A DNA stretch of 64,000 nucleotides from Amaurobius ferox (Eukaryota > Arthropoda > Arachnida > Araneae > Amaurobiidae): contig OX578150.1 in the NCBI GenBank assembly GCA_951213105.1, forward strand, positions 26,739,607 to 26,803,606. Reading direction: 5' to 3'. Positions 9,686 through 19,828 of this stretch are shown in pieces; position 1 is the first letter of the stretch; the number at the start of each line of letters is the position of its first letter. The translations under genes were made by a program, and so were the position numbers. Below the pieces are notes generated by a model. It saw nothing but the letters and a program-made list of their open reading frames with translations. It did no database searches and was not told the DNA's origin.

Positions 9686-11023
9686 CTAGAAACTGTACCC
9701 GGCGTTGTCCAAAATTTAAAGCAGGGATTAATTGAATTCATTCATCAAGGTTTTCGAAAGACTTAAAGCACATACTCGCCTCAAATAGGCGTCTCATCAC
9801 AACTGCTGCTCGGATACGTAATACGTCTTGGCCCAAGAGCTAGGCACATCGATATGCTACGTCCTAAATACGCCTTTTGCTTTCTGCACGGGTGTATAAG
9901 CTCTTTTGATATGCCCCAAATACGCTCTTTTGATACACATTAAATAAGCTCTTTTGATACGCTCTGAATAAGCTCTTTTGATACCCTCTAAATAAGTTCT
10001 TTTTATACGCCCTAAATAATCTATTTTAATATGCCAGAAATGAGCTTCTTTGATTCGCCCCTAATACGCCTTTCCCCCTCTGCGCGGGTTTATAATCTCT
10101 TTTGATATGCCCTAAATAAGCTCTTTTGATATACAATAAATAAGGTAATTTGACACACCCTAAATAAGCACTTTTGATACGCCCTGAATAAGCTCTTTTG
10201 ATACGCTTTAAATATGCTCTTTGATACGCCTTATATACGCTTCTTCGATTCACTACATAAGCTTCTTCGATTAAAATCAACAACATGTTTTCTAAATGAA
10301 AATTCTTGAAAACTCTGATAATATTTTCGATTCTAGTACCAGTTCGCAATCCCAATAAAAATGACGTCAGTTTCGCTGATGACGCAGAAATACCAACACT
10401 TGGCTCCTAAACCCCTTTAAGAGCCTTACCTAATCTTCGTCTTGACCCCGTTCCAAGTTCCAGGGCGGAGGAAAAACCTGTTTATCTCTAGTCTCGTGAG
10501 TATTTAGAATTCTAGAAAATTTATGATATTTACATAAAAATTCATAATTAGTGAACGTAATTCTGCTGAAACAGCATTTTTCAATTGGAGCAGTGTGTGA
10601 TATTCAGAGAAACATCTGGTAAATTATGTAAATAGGATTGTCAGTCAGTTATTTTATTTCACAATATAAATATCAGATAACTCTTAAACAGGCAAAAATA
10701 ATATTATTTTAAAAATTCGCGAAAATTCATTTATTAATGGTATGGATTCCGTTCAAAATTTGTTTGAAAGAGAATATCTCTATCTTTTGGATGGTGTTAT
10801 GATGGAAACTCCGATAATATTTTCGGTCACTAAGGAAACGATGTGTGAAAATCGCTCAAAATCATTCTAAAACATAAAATAACTCAAAACCTAATTAGAA
10901 TTTTTTTAATCTCGCCGAGGCGTATCGTCCAGGGTCCTGAAGCACATGTGTACCAAATTTCATGGCCACATCAAGTTTAGATTTTTCGCTACAGAAGACG
11001 ACTCAGGCATCCTTTATTATAGA
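9686..11023 (-). mobile_element. Non-autonomous Helitron (minus strand) carrying a minisatellite
   Basis: On the minus strand the element starts TCTATAATAAAGGATG (at 11023, preceded by A as expected for A/T insertion) and ends GGACAACGCCGGGTACAG..CTAG (9686-9689) followed by T. The 5' 280 bp match the fragment at 23288 and the distal part of the copy at 12385-13196, sharing GTGGCCATGAAATTTGGTAC and GACCGAAAATATTAT. The interior holds a roughly 24-bp minisatellite. No helicase or Rep coding is visible. Confidence 0.72.
9885..10265. repeat. About 24-bp minisatellite inside the Helitron
   Basis: Degenerate head-to-tail units built on AAATAAGCTCTTTTGATACG with the variable part GCCCT/ACATT/CTCTG. 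A larger-scale duplication is also suggested because CTGCACGGGTGTATAAGCTC (9895) and CTGCGCGGGTTTATAATCTC (10080) both introduce a run of units. Confidence 0.75.
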
Positions 11024-12171
11024 TGAAATAGAGGCCCAGTAGACAACATATGCCAATATTTGCCGAAAACCTTCTGGGTAATAGCTGGGCTAAACAGAGA
11101 ATAAAAACTATAATTCAATTCCTAGAGGAAAACGAACATATCCTGTGAATTATTACTGGTAACCACCACACATTAGCTCACTGTTTATTGCATATTTATC
11201 TATAGTACTTCTAAATCTTTTTATAATTACTGCAATCAAATTAATTTTAAATTCACATTTGGTTTAATCATTGTATGTATCAATATAGTATTGAAAGCCA
11301 TGGTAATCTCTGAGATTTGTATGTAAATGTTGTATATATAGTTTTGTATGTATGTTTGCATAAATAATTTTGTATATATGTATATATATGTATATATCTT
11401 TGAAAATTATTCGTTTGATTTTGTATATGTAATAACCAATTTTAGAAATATTTTTATATATATAGTTGCTAACCAATTTTAGAAATATTTTTATATATAT
11501 AGTTGCTAACCAATTTTAGAAATATTTTTATATATATAGTTGCTCCCATTTGAAACAGTTCTGCACATAAGAATTAATGGATGTGAAATATTTGTGAAAT
11601 ACTATCTGTATCTAGTATAGACAAGCATATTGTATATAATTGTTTATCAATTTTATCTTGGCATTAAGTTTTAATTTCTGGTTTTGGCAGATATTCCTCC
11701 ACCATAGGCTGTAATTACTGCAAACTTTCGGGTCGGTGCCTATAGGTGGTTAATCTGTTAATCTGGCTATACGGATATTTCCTATAACGATAAACTTGTT
11801 CATAACGATATTTTCCGTGGTCCCAGCAGATTTCCTATAGTACTAATGCATATTGAACTTGCCTTTAACGATAATTTATTTTTAAGTTAACCTGTATATA
11901 ACGATAATTTTGCGTTTCTTTAGCCATGTGTGTCCAATACTTTTTGAAAGCAATAGAGCTATTGACAATCCATTAATGCTGAGGAATATCGTACACAAAG
12001 CCAGTTAATCCTAGGGATCCTCCCCCCCCCCCTCCCAACTTAACGGCTGTAGTTGTCCAATTGAAACATTACATATTTTCATTTCTACGTTCCCAAACGT
12101 TCCAGATGTATATTTAAATTCGCTAAATTGTTTGAAATATGTACACCTGGTGTTTCAGCACAGTTGTCCTC
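11024..12171. other. AT-rich sequence with TATA-rich tracts
   Basis: No gene seen. 11330-11400 is a TATG/TATA simple-sequence region. 11760-11900 contains several CTATAACGATAA-like blocks in alternating contexts, which could be a decayed pogo/Tigger-type MITE, but termini were not found. Confidence 0.35.
11434..11544. repeat. Tandem repeat, three copies of a 37-bp unit
   Basis: Three identical-looking units starting AACCAATTTTAGAAATATTT and ending ATAGTTGCT lie head to tail at 11434, 11471 and 11508. Confidence 0.9.
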
Positions 12172-12209
12172 GCTTTTCCCGTTGGTTTTGGAAAACCAAC
12201 GGGAAAAGC
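12172..12209. repeat. Perfect 38-nt palindrome
   Basis: GCTTTTCCCGTTGGTTTT, two Gs, then its exact reverse complement. The 18-bp stem has no mismatch and essentially no loop, so it is cruciform-prone DNA. It is followed by a short direct repeat of ATTTGTTTAAATTA. Confidence 0.9.
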
Positions 12210-12384
12210 CATTTGTTTAAATTACCATTTGTTTAAATTAAATGCCAATTATTTTCATATACTTTTTTTCCAGTCGGTAGTATTTTTTTTAATAAAAGGT
12301 CAAACAATGAAAAAAATAATTCAATTAGAAAAAGTTGGACTATACAGATACTAGTGTTAAAAAACTCAGTGCAATTATCTGCGA

Positions 12385-13196
12385 CTAGATCAAATTACCC
12401 GGCGTTGTTCGGATCCTAAATAAGCGTCCGCTACTTAAATAATACATTTACAGAATCACCTTTTCAAACCGTCTCAATTTCTGAGCTCCGTAACCTTGGA
12501 AATTTTCAAATCACAAATGGCCATATCTTTTCGTTATCTAAGACATCAGGACGCACACATCCATTACACGGATGCGCGTATTCACCAACTGTAGGTGTGG
12601 CTTTGGCAGATCGAAGAACTTCAGTCGCACGATCCGAACTTCAATGGTCCTCTGATTCAAAAATTTTAAGAGTTCGTTCGCTTAAAATTTTTATATTTGA
12701 TGAATAGATAGCTTAAGGAAATTATTTTTTTTTCTTTGAAGCAGCGTGTGATATTGAAAGAAGTTAGTGTTAAATTAAACTTTGGATTGTTTGAATTTTT
12801 AGTGTTATTATAAACTTTGGATTGGTCGTCAATTAATTTAAATCGCAATATAAAAATCGGAAAAGTTTAGAACGCATCAAAACTATGTATTATTTAAAAA
12901 TCCTTAAAAAATCGGTTATTGATCGTGCGGATTCCGTCTAAAGTTTGTTCGAAAGATAATTTTCCAATCTTTCCGATAGTGTCAAGATGGAATTTTTGTG
13001 ATAATATTTTCGGTTACTAAAGAACCGGTAAATAAAGCCAGAAATCGTTATAAATTAGATTAGAACATTAAAATAAAATCACGGCGAGTTGCACCTTCCC
13101 GGGTCTTGAAGTACCTGTGTACCAAATTCCATGGCCGTACGATGTTTAGATATCCCGCTTCAGACCGCACAAACAGACAAACAAACACAGAGATAT
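12385..13196 (-). mobile_element. Non-autonomous Helitron (minus strand), second member of the family
   Basis: The 3' end on the minus strand is CGAACAACGCCGGGTAA..CTAG (CTAG at 12385-12388) followed by T. Its 5' half shares AACCGAAAATATTATC, GGCCATGGAATTTGGTAC and the GTTTGTCTGTTTGTGCGGTC leader with the copies at 9686-11023 and 23288. The 5' terminal base is not fixed; about 13196 is where the similarity fades. Confidence 0.68.
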
Positions 13197-13454
13197 ATTC
13201 TAACAGCATTGCACAGTTTGAAGCAGACTTAGTGCTACTAGAATACCGACAAAATGCCTTATGAAAAAATACGTAAAACATATTACGCAGTTATGATCAT
13301 AACCACTGAATCACACCACATATAAATAATTGGAAAGTAACCAACGGTTAAAGAAATAGTTACCACTTTTTAATGCCTAGATGCTTAATGCTCAAATATG
13401 AAGTTGAATAATCACAATACCCGCCTATAAGAAGCGTTCCCAAAATTCGCAAGA

Positions 13455-13893
13455 CACCCCCATTGCAGATACCAGCATCCATGGACCAGTTGCGGGCTTA
13501 TTATATGCGCTTGTCAGTATGAAATAATCAATATCTCCAATGGCAGCAAGAAACCTACTTCAAGCCAAAATTTTTGCGAACTTCAATGGAAACTGGCAAT
13601 TTCAATCATTCCACTTGGCCGGCAAAAATCCATTTACAATTCAGATCAGACCACACTTATAGGAGCGTTTTATGAACTTTGCCTTTGCAACTGCGTGCGG
13701 CCTGAATTGTAAATTAATTTTATGCCAGCCATGTGGAAGGACTGAAATTGTCAGTTCCCACAGAAGTTCGCAAAAGGTATGGCTTTATAGCAAGCTTCTC
13801 GCTGCCATTACAGTTATCAGTTATTCCATGTTAAAGAGCGCATAATAAATGCGAAACCGGTCCATGGATACTGATATCTGTAATGGAGGTGGC
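13455..13893. mobile_element. Foldback-type element with about 190-bp inverted arms
   Basis: Left arm 13455-13645 and right arm about 13690-13893 are imperfect reverse complements along their length. Matching landmarks are CCATTGCAGATACCAG with its inverse CTGATATCTGTAATGG, ATCCATGGACCAGTT with AACCGGTCCATGGAT, TTTTTGCGAACTTC with GAAGTTCGCAAAAG, and TTTACAATTCAG with CTGAATTGTAAA. The spacer is only about 45 bp. No coding capacity. Family and target duplication not identified. Confidence 0.75.
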
Positions 13894-14019
13894 TGCCTAA
13901 TGAAGTTGAATATTCATCTCTGATCAATACCATTACTCTTACTTATGCAATGTGTACTTCGCTGCTAAGATCAGCAAAATTCAAGCTATTACTGAAAATT
14001 CAAGTCTTGGAGTTACTTC

Positions 14020-14700
14020 TTGCTGTTCCCTTGGAAGCCACTCGGGTCTTTACTAATGAAAGCAAAATGGAAAAATGGAATTTCTGAAACTGGATCCATA
14101 GTCTATCAGCCGAATTGCGGTCTTGTAACTGTTAGTAAAACAAACCCAAACAATAGTTCCAACTATTGGGCAGAATTGGAAGCCATTCTGTTTTCGCTTG
14201 AAACCATTGTAAACAAGGAAAAGGAAATATGGTTAATGGCGGACAGCCTCGTTCCGTTAGAGCAGTGTTTTTCAAATTTTATTGGTAGCGGAGCCCTGTT
14301 GAAACTCAATTTGATGTCAGAATCTCAAAATGAGAAAAAGTCCATTGTGTTCGAAATTGTGCATTCTTCAATTTTAACCGTTTTCTTAATTAAGAAAATT
14401 TACATGGAATTATAACGTAGCGGAACTCTTGGAACACTGCAACGGATTCCGAAAGGTTTCGCGGAACACACTTTGAAAAACGTCGCATTAGAGCATCTGG
14501 AAAACTAAAAAGACTCTATTTCTATTAAGTTAATAAAAGAAATCACGAGGCATTCACGACATTTGCACGTAAATCTGACGTGGATTCCTTCTCCACGTAG
14601 GGATTCCGGGAAATAAAAAGGAGGTTGAACTTGCTACGGCCGGTTATCTTTTAAATATGCCAGGTGGATATACACTCATATTTGAACAACTGAACTTCTA
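14020..14700 (+). pseudogene. LINE RNase H domain remnant, interrupted by a MITE
   Basis: Frames read ATRVFTNESKMEK (the first RNase H block; the usual TDGS is TNES here). After a frameshift comes NYWAELEAILFSLETI, with the second acidic residue, then EIWLMADSLVPLEH, where the His codon is split by the insertion at 14265-14487. LEN, a stop and KDSISIKLIKEITR follow, then HVNLTWIPS and, in another frame, HVGIPGNKKEVELA. The order is that of the RNase H domain of I/R1/Jockey-type non-LTR retrotransposons. Several stops and shifts disable it. Reverse transcriptase is absent, so this is a short remnant. Confidence 0.75.
14265..14487. mobile_element. hAT-like MITE (223 bp) with 8-bp target duplication
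   Basis: The insert is flanked by direct repeats TTAGAGCA at 14257-14264 and 14488-14495. Removing it plus one repeat restores the LINE reading LVPLEHLEN. Its ends are related inverted repeats: GTGTTTTTCAAA at the left and the inverse of TTTGAAAAACGTCG at the right. An 8-bp duplication and a CAGTGTTT-like terminus fit the hAT superfamily. Non-coding. Confidence 0.8.
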
Positions 14701-14879
14701 CAAAAAATAAAATCTGGGATATGGTAAAGCAACAGACTTTGTGCAAGGAACACAGACCTGAAGAATAGTCAACTTTAAGTTAAGTTTTCTTTTTATTTCC
14801 AATGGTTGGGGAACATGAACAAAATATAAAGGTGACAAACAATGCGAAAAACGACAGGATTTCAAAAGATAACCGAATG

Positions 14880-15179
14880 TTATTGCTGCAATAGTCCTCT
14901 GGCTTCCCAATATCTGGAAGCCTCAGTAGCACCATGGAGGACTTCACAGCAACGCAGGTGGTCTTTGTGCATAGTTTCATTAACATCACATAGCGGGCAG
15001 GCAGCGTCAGTAAAAATGCCAATACGGTACAAATGTGCAGCAAGGCAATCATGTCCAATTAGCTGGTGGAAAACAGCCACTGCCTCCCGTCTTGGTTTAT
15101 CAAACACATCCAGAAGACATCCTCTCTCATATTTGTTATCCATTTTGCATTTCAATTCATGTTGGTACGTCGAATTCAT
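14880..15179 (-). pseudogene. C-terminal fragment of a LINE polyprotein (zinc-knuckle region)
   Basis: An open minus-strand frame of 99 residues contains RREAVAVFHQLIGHDCLAAH, LYRIGIFTDAACPLCD, MHKDHLRCCEVLHG and RYWEAR. The pattern GHD..AAH..RIG...CPLC....DHL..C is the region downstream of RNase H in RNase H-bearing LINEs, ending in a Cys/His cluster. It is opposite in strand to the RNase H remnant just upstream, so the two are either separate insertions or halves of one inverted element. No start codon context suggests a gene. Confidence 0.72.
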
Positions 15180-15439
15180 AAAATTCCACCAAAATTTTTT
15201 ACTTCTCCCAAGATTATAATTTCAGAAAAGTCAAGGCGGAAAGGGTGGAGGGATACACAGTAAGTATCATATACAATTATATCGATAGGAAATATTGATA
15301 TATCTTAAGATCATGTACTGATGTATCGATACAACTGTATCCACACGCCCATCACATCACTACAACGCTACATGAACTGTAATCGTCATAGGTAAATGAA
15401 TTACTTTTGCCAATCCTGGTCTCAAACTTACTCCGTACA

Positions 15440-15720
15440 TTCCATTCAAATAAATTTATCGGTCGGTTGAACTTAATCAGGAGCTTAGAACCTAATCCGA
15501 AACACGTATTTTGAAAGAAAGAGCTGCGCCAAAAAAATAAAAGAGGCGATTGTTGCGGCAAGTTTTTGTTTTAATTTCGATGAAGGGGGATGCTCTCCAG
15601 TTTTTATGGTAACTGGGGAATTCTCAACTTTTTAATTACAGAATGAGTTGTCTGCGCCCAAGAATTAATTACCCTAATGATATTTATGTTAATTGAAGAA
15701 TGTAATTGGTTTCGGAACAG
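15440..15720. repeat. Dispersed repeat R1, copy 1
   Basis: Shares TTTATCGGTCGGTTGA, TGGTAACTGGGGAATTCT, ACTTTTTAATTACAGA and a run to ATTTATGTTAATTGAAGAAT with 22245-22490 in the same order and orientation. It encodes nothing and its family is unknown. Confidence 0.65.
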
Positions 15721-15829
15721 CCTAGAAAAAGTATGAACGTAAAAACTGCGTTTAAGGGTTTTAATACTTATTTTAGAAAAAAAAAAGATTTTTTAACTTC
15801 GGAAATACACAAAAAACTAACTGAAGTGT

Positions 15830-16135
15830 GGCTCAACTCGACTTTCTCCCAACAGAATCCATTTTTAGTAACTTTTTTTTAAAAGTTTACAAGAAAAAAT
15901 TATAAAAAATCGGTATCATGGGCAAATGATTACAATTATAGCGTATTGCCCTTCACTTTAAAGGGCTGAAAATCTTTCGATTTATACCATACTTGCTAAT
16001 GCACCCCCGGAGGGCAGGTAGCTTTCCCTTCGAAGAGGCCTAATGACGTCATGAACAAAAAAAAAATTGTATCGCGGCTATTTCTCACAATGATTGAAAC
16101 TATAATGTCTCGTGATCACTGAGCCATGAATGCAC
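15830..16135 (+). repeat. Dispersed repeat R2, copy 1
   Basis: Matches the reverse complement of 58555-58850: AAATGATTACAATTATAGC, TTGCCCTTCACTTTAAAG, GCACCCCCGGAGGG, ATTGTATCGCGGCTATTT and CAATGATTGAAACTAT occur in matching order. Non-coding, family unknown. Confidence 0.65.
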
Positions 16136-16204
16136 CTTTTTATGCATGATTTTGTCCTATGCTGCCATGTTAACAGAATGATAACTCAGAGAATGTTTTC
16201 GTGA

Positions 16205-16545
16205 CATTCTCTGGGTCTACTCATACCTGTTATTGTTGAGACCCAGACCGTCCGACCTACCAAAAAGGTGTTGTTGTTGAAACCCAGACCGTCCGACCTA
16301 CCAGAAAGGTGTAAGGTAACTGTTTGGACGGTCGGGAAGTGCCACCGAATTTAGACCGGAACCCAGTGGGGGAGGCATCCACAGGGACCATACCCTTCTT
16401 CCCCTACCACCAACCTCTCGGAAGGACTTTCGGACCCACATGTTTAACGTGATCGTACTCCGCATGAACACGGCGGCAGTTTTGGCAGTGGCTGGAATCG
16501 AACCCGGGCCAACCGAGTGCAACTTCAGCGCGCTAACCAATGGGC
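16205..16545 (-). repeat. SINE family 2 (tRNA-derived)
   Basis: On the minus strand it starts with an A-box-like GGTTAGCGCGCTGAAG and a perfect B box GGTTCGATTCC. The body includes TGTTCATGCGGAGTACG, CTTCCGAGAGGTTGGTG, ATGGTCCCTGTGGATGCC and CACTGGGTTCCGGTCTAAAT. It shares this layout with 30865-31150. The end nearest 16205 carries a short local duplication of GACCCAGACCGTCCGACCTA. Confidence 0.75.
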
Positions 16546-16549
16546 GTGT

Positions 16550-16868
16550 GTATATATGTGGGTGTATATTCTTGTGTGTGCGTCTGTGAGACTTTGGTCT
16601 TACGAACGAATGGAGCGTTTCGAACGAAATTCGGTACAAGTATTACAATCGGACCGGTGAATATGTATTGGACCCTTTTGAGTCTAGATGCTATCGAATG
16701 CTCGAAAGACCTCTAAATTTGTGAATAAAATTTTCAAAAAATTAATAAAAAATTAGACTTTCCAATATTGTTACATAAATGATGATTTCCTATATAATTT
16801 TAATTATAGAAACGAATGGCACACAAACGCTAGAGATATTGCATATTTTTCAAATAAATTTATAAAAA
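16550..16868 (-). mobile_element. HINE family B, partial minus-strand copy
   Basis: Family B blocks in reverse order: ACGAACGAATGGAGCG, AATTCGGTACAAGTATTACA, ATCGAATGCTCGAAAGACC and AGAGATATTGCATATTTTTC. It lacks the terminal hairpin and joins SINE 2 on the left and a plus-strand copy on the right. Confidence 0.6.
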
Positions 16869-16872
16869 AAAA

Positions 16873-17785
16873 CCTGATGTGGGCAGCACATGACTTTCCT
16901 TATATAATGCAATGAATTTATTACATTTACAGTTAAAAAAATGTTATTCTTAAAGTAGATACTTATATTCTTTCCAAGATAATGAATTTTCTTCAATTAG
17001 TCGTCATTTTCATTGATGTAACGTCATTTTCATCCATTTGGCAACATTTAAAAAAGTCGCCAAGTTGGCGACATTCCGCCAAATTCGTCGTCAAAATCTG
17101 GTCAAGCGTTATGGATGGAGAAATAAGTTATTTTTACAGCAGATAAATGACTATTGGCGTTCAAATACAAAAGTATTACTCAAAGTATCTTTTCTCGTGA
17201 ATGGAACGAGTTAGATCCACGAGAATTTCACCAAATTTATTGCATGATATTACATATGAAAAGTGAACATGTTTCTTAAGAGTTAATATTTTTTTTATTT
17301 TACTTGATTTTTTGATAAATTTATTTGAAAAATGTGCAATATCTCAAAAACGGTTAATGCTAGCGTTCTACAGTTTGTGTCAATCGTTTTCTAAGGAAAA
17401 ATTATATTCTAAGGAAAAATTATATTTCTAAGGAAAAATTATATGATTTTTTGATGATTTTTTCAAAATTTCACTCGAAAATTTAGGGGGGTTCTGAACA
17501 TTCGATTGTGTTTAAAAACAATAGACTTCCAGTATTCACGGATTGTGAATTTTCTACCAAATTTCATTCGAATCGCTCCATTCGTTCGTGAGATATCGTC
17601 TCCACAGACTCACTGACACACACACACACACATACTTTCACACACACACACACACAGACATAACTTAAAAAATGTTCGTTTCGTGATCAGGGATGCTTGA
17701 AACGTGCTCTCCCGTCGAAAACTCGAATTCGAATTTTCGATCCCGTCACAATGCTTTCCTTATACATTATGTATATAAGGAAAGT
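16873..17785 (+). mobile_element. HINE family B, complete
   Basis: Starts CCTGATGTGGGCAGCACATG (first base T changed to C) and ends with the hairpin CTTTCCTTATACATTATG/TATATAAGGAAAGTA. The subterminal ACTTTCCTTATATA at about 16895 is the inverse of TATATAAGGAAAGT at the 3' end, the same asymmetric design as family A with a different 3' half. CA microsatellite at 17615-17658. A 24-bp AAGGAAAAATTATA-containing unit is repeated about three times at 17390-17445. Confidence 0.78.
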
Positions 17786-17789
17786 AAAA

Positions 17790-18884
17790 ACTATATAAAA
17801 TTAAAAAAATATGAACTATTATGAAACATGTTCACTTTTCATATACTATAATATAAAGCGATGAATTTGTTAATATCATCCTCATGCGTCTATTTCGTTC
17901 CATTTAAGAGAGGAAATGTTGCAACAGTTTTGTATTTTGGCACCTACCAATCCGCCAATAGTAATTTATAAGAAAAGCTCTTCTCCGCCGTTTGTCTCTA
18001 ACTTTTGGCGATAAATTTGGCAACTTGGCGATTAATCTGCCAAGCTTGACTATTCATTTAGCGAAAATATTTCGCCCCGTATTGACAAAAACATCGCCAA
18101 ACTTGCAAAAATGACGCCAAATTGATAAATTATTTATGAAAATATTTCAATATATATACTATCAATACTGATAATTACCAATTTGGAGTTGTGCGAAATG
18201 TAAGTTAATTGAGTGCTTTGAAATAGTTATACATGTTACCATCCAAGCAACCGATGTACAACTCAACGAAAAAACCATGGAGTTAGAAAGGAGGAGATAA
18301 AACTCCTATGGATGAAACGCTTGAAAATGCCATAATGCTTTGAGAACTATATCTAGGTGTCGCTAGTGTTAGTAAAGTAGTTGCTATTGTTAGTTGACAC
18401 TATAGAAAGGCGTAGTATTTAGTATATGTATTTTTAATAATTTTTAAATTAAGGATTTCTTAATTATGAGTATAATTAACTAGTATTTTTTCATAGTTGT
18501 AGGATAGAGTACAGAATATGTGGAGATAAAAATGAATTGGAAAGTAAAATAATTTTGAATACGTAGGAATATTCTTTATTGCTTCAGTTGTTCTTTGCGT
18601 TGTACTAATAATTAATTTTTACAAAATTGACAGTTTAAACAAATATTTTAGATCTTTCGCCATAGAAATGCATACAATACAGGACTACTTATCTTATCCC
18701 AGCGCCACCTGAATTATTGTCTCAAACGATATTGGCGTTTTCTTAATATGAAGATTTAACTCTTTACTTTTACCTTCATGGAAAAAACATTATACAATGG
18801 ATATTATGCGTTATTTTTTCACTGTGAAAGAAGTAAATTCATAGCATTATATAGGGAAATTTATGTGCTGCCCACATCAGATTA
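17790..18884 (-). mobile_element. HINE family B, minus strand, split by a MITE
   Basis: The left part (17790-18170) and the right part (18777-18884, ending TGCTGCCCACATCAGA) together give a decayed minus-strand family B copy. The MITE at 18272-18776 lies between them. The 100 bp just left of the MITE are too worn to align by eye. Confidence 0.5.
18272..18776 (+). mobile_element. MITE family M1 with long inverted ends, copy 1
   Basis: The 5' end (GGAGTTAGAAAGGAGGAG, AAAACTCC, ATGCCATAATGCTTTGAGAA, AGGTGTCGCTAG) is related to the reverse complement of the 3' end (CAGCGCCACCTGAATTATTG, TTTAACTCTTTACTTTTACC). This gives inverted arms of about 80 bp. The copy matches 28200-29510 outside that copy's HINE insertion. 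Non-coding. Confidence 0.68.
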
Positions 18885-19175
18885 TTTTTATAAATTCATT
18901 CTAAAAATGTACAATATCTTTAAAAGGATTCATGCAAGTGTACCAACATTAGAAACATTCGGTTTATAATGGAAAACGACGTATAAAAGGATTTGGATTT
19001 CCTAAATTTTTTGATTTTTCAAAACTTCATTAAAAAATTTGGAGGCCTTCTGATCATTCCAAAATTTGAAGGCCGCGATTGAAATAAAAACGATTACAGT
19101 ATTCACAATTTGTTTTAATACTATTAAATTCCATTCGAAACATTCCTTTGTGCGATATCGCGTATAGTGATTGTC
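18885..19175 (+). mobile_element. HINE family B fragment
   Basis: Contains ATGTACAATATCTTTAAAAG, a TTGATTTTTCAAAACTTCAT block and ACAGTATTCACAATTTG in family B plus-strand order, without either terminus. Confidence 0.5.
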
Positions 19176-19464
19176 GTACGGTTGTACGCTATTTTATAAT
19201 TCACCTTCTGTAAATTCTCAAAATTTTTAATTTTATGTGATTTTGAATGTTAAAGATATATTTTGCAGTTTTATTGTAGTTCAAGTACTGGGTATCTGAA
19301 TATGGTACTCAAAATTCGAAACGTGCAATACAGAAAATCGGAAGATTGCAAACAGTATTATACGGGAAAAACGTAATACTGGTATGAGAAGTTATCGGAA
19401 TGAGTCTCAAGTGAAACGACGCACAAAATGGGGGAAAAAAATTAAATGGGGAACGTAAAATCGG

Positions 19465-19795
19465 GGTTTAACTGTACCTAGTAGCATTTAATATTGGTCA
19501 AATATTAGAACAATATTGTATATCTTGGCATTATATTGGAAATATTTCCAAAGTAATTCCAACTTTAGGCAAATATTGAGGGTTACATTGGCCTCCAATA
19601 TTGGCTAAATATTTTCATTACAATATTACGCCAATATTGGTGTCACATTGGAAATATTTCCAATGAAACGCCAATATTGGCTTAATAATGTCCCAATATT
19701 TTAAGCCAATATTGGGACAATTCCGTCAAAATGTCCACTTTTCATATTGGTCCAATATTTCCAATATTGGCTGCCAATATTAGGCGAACATGGAT
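19465..19795. repeat. Cluster of CCAATATTGG-type palindromes
   Basis: At least a dozen occurrences of CAATATTGG, CCAATATT or AATATTTCCAAT lie within 330 bp, irregularly spaced and in both orientations, including ATTGGAAATATTTCCAA. It borders the satellite array. No coding frame is credible. Confidence 0.75.
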
Positions 19796-19828
19796 TGCTA
19801 CTAGGGGTAGTGCCCCTTATACATAATG

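Noticed and set aside
11760..11900. Second Tigger-like MITE based on CTATAACGATAA motifs
   Set aside because: No paired termini or TA duplication could be located.
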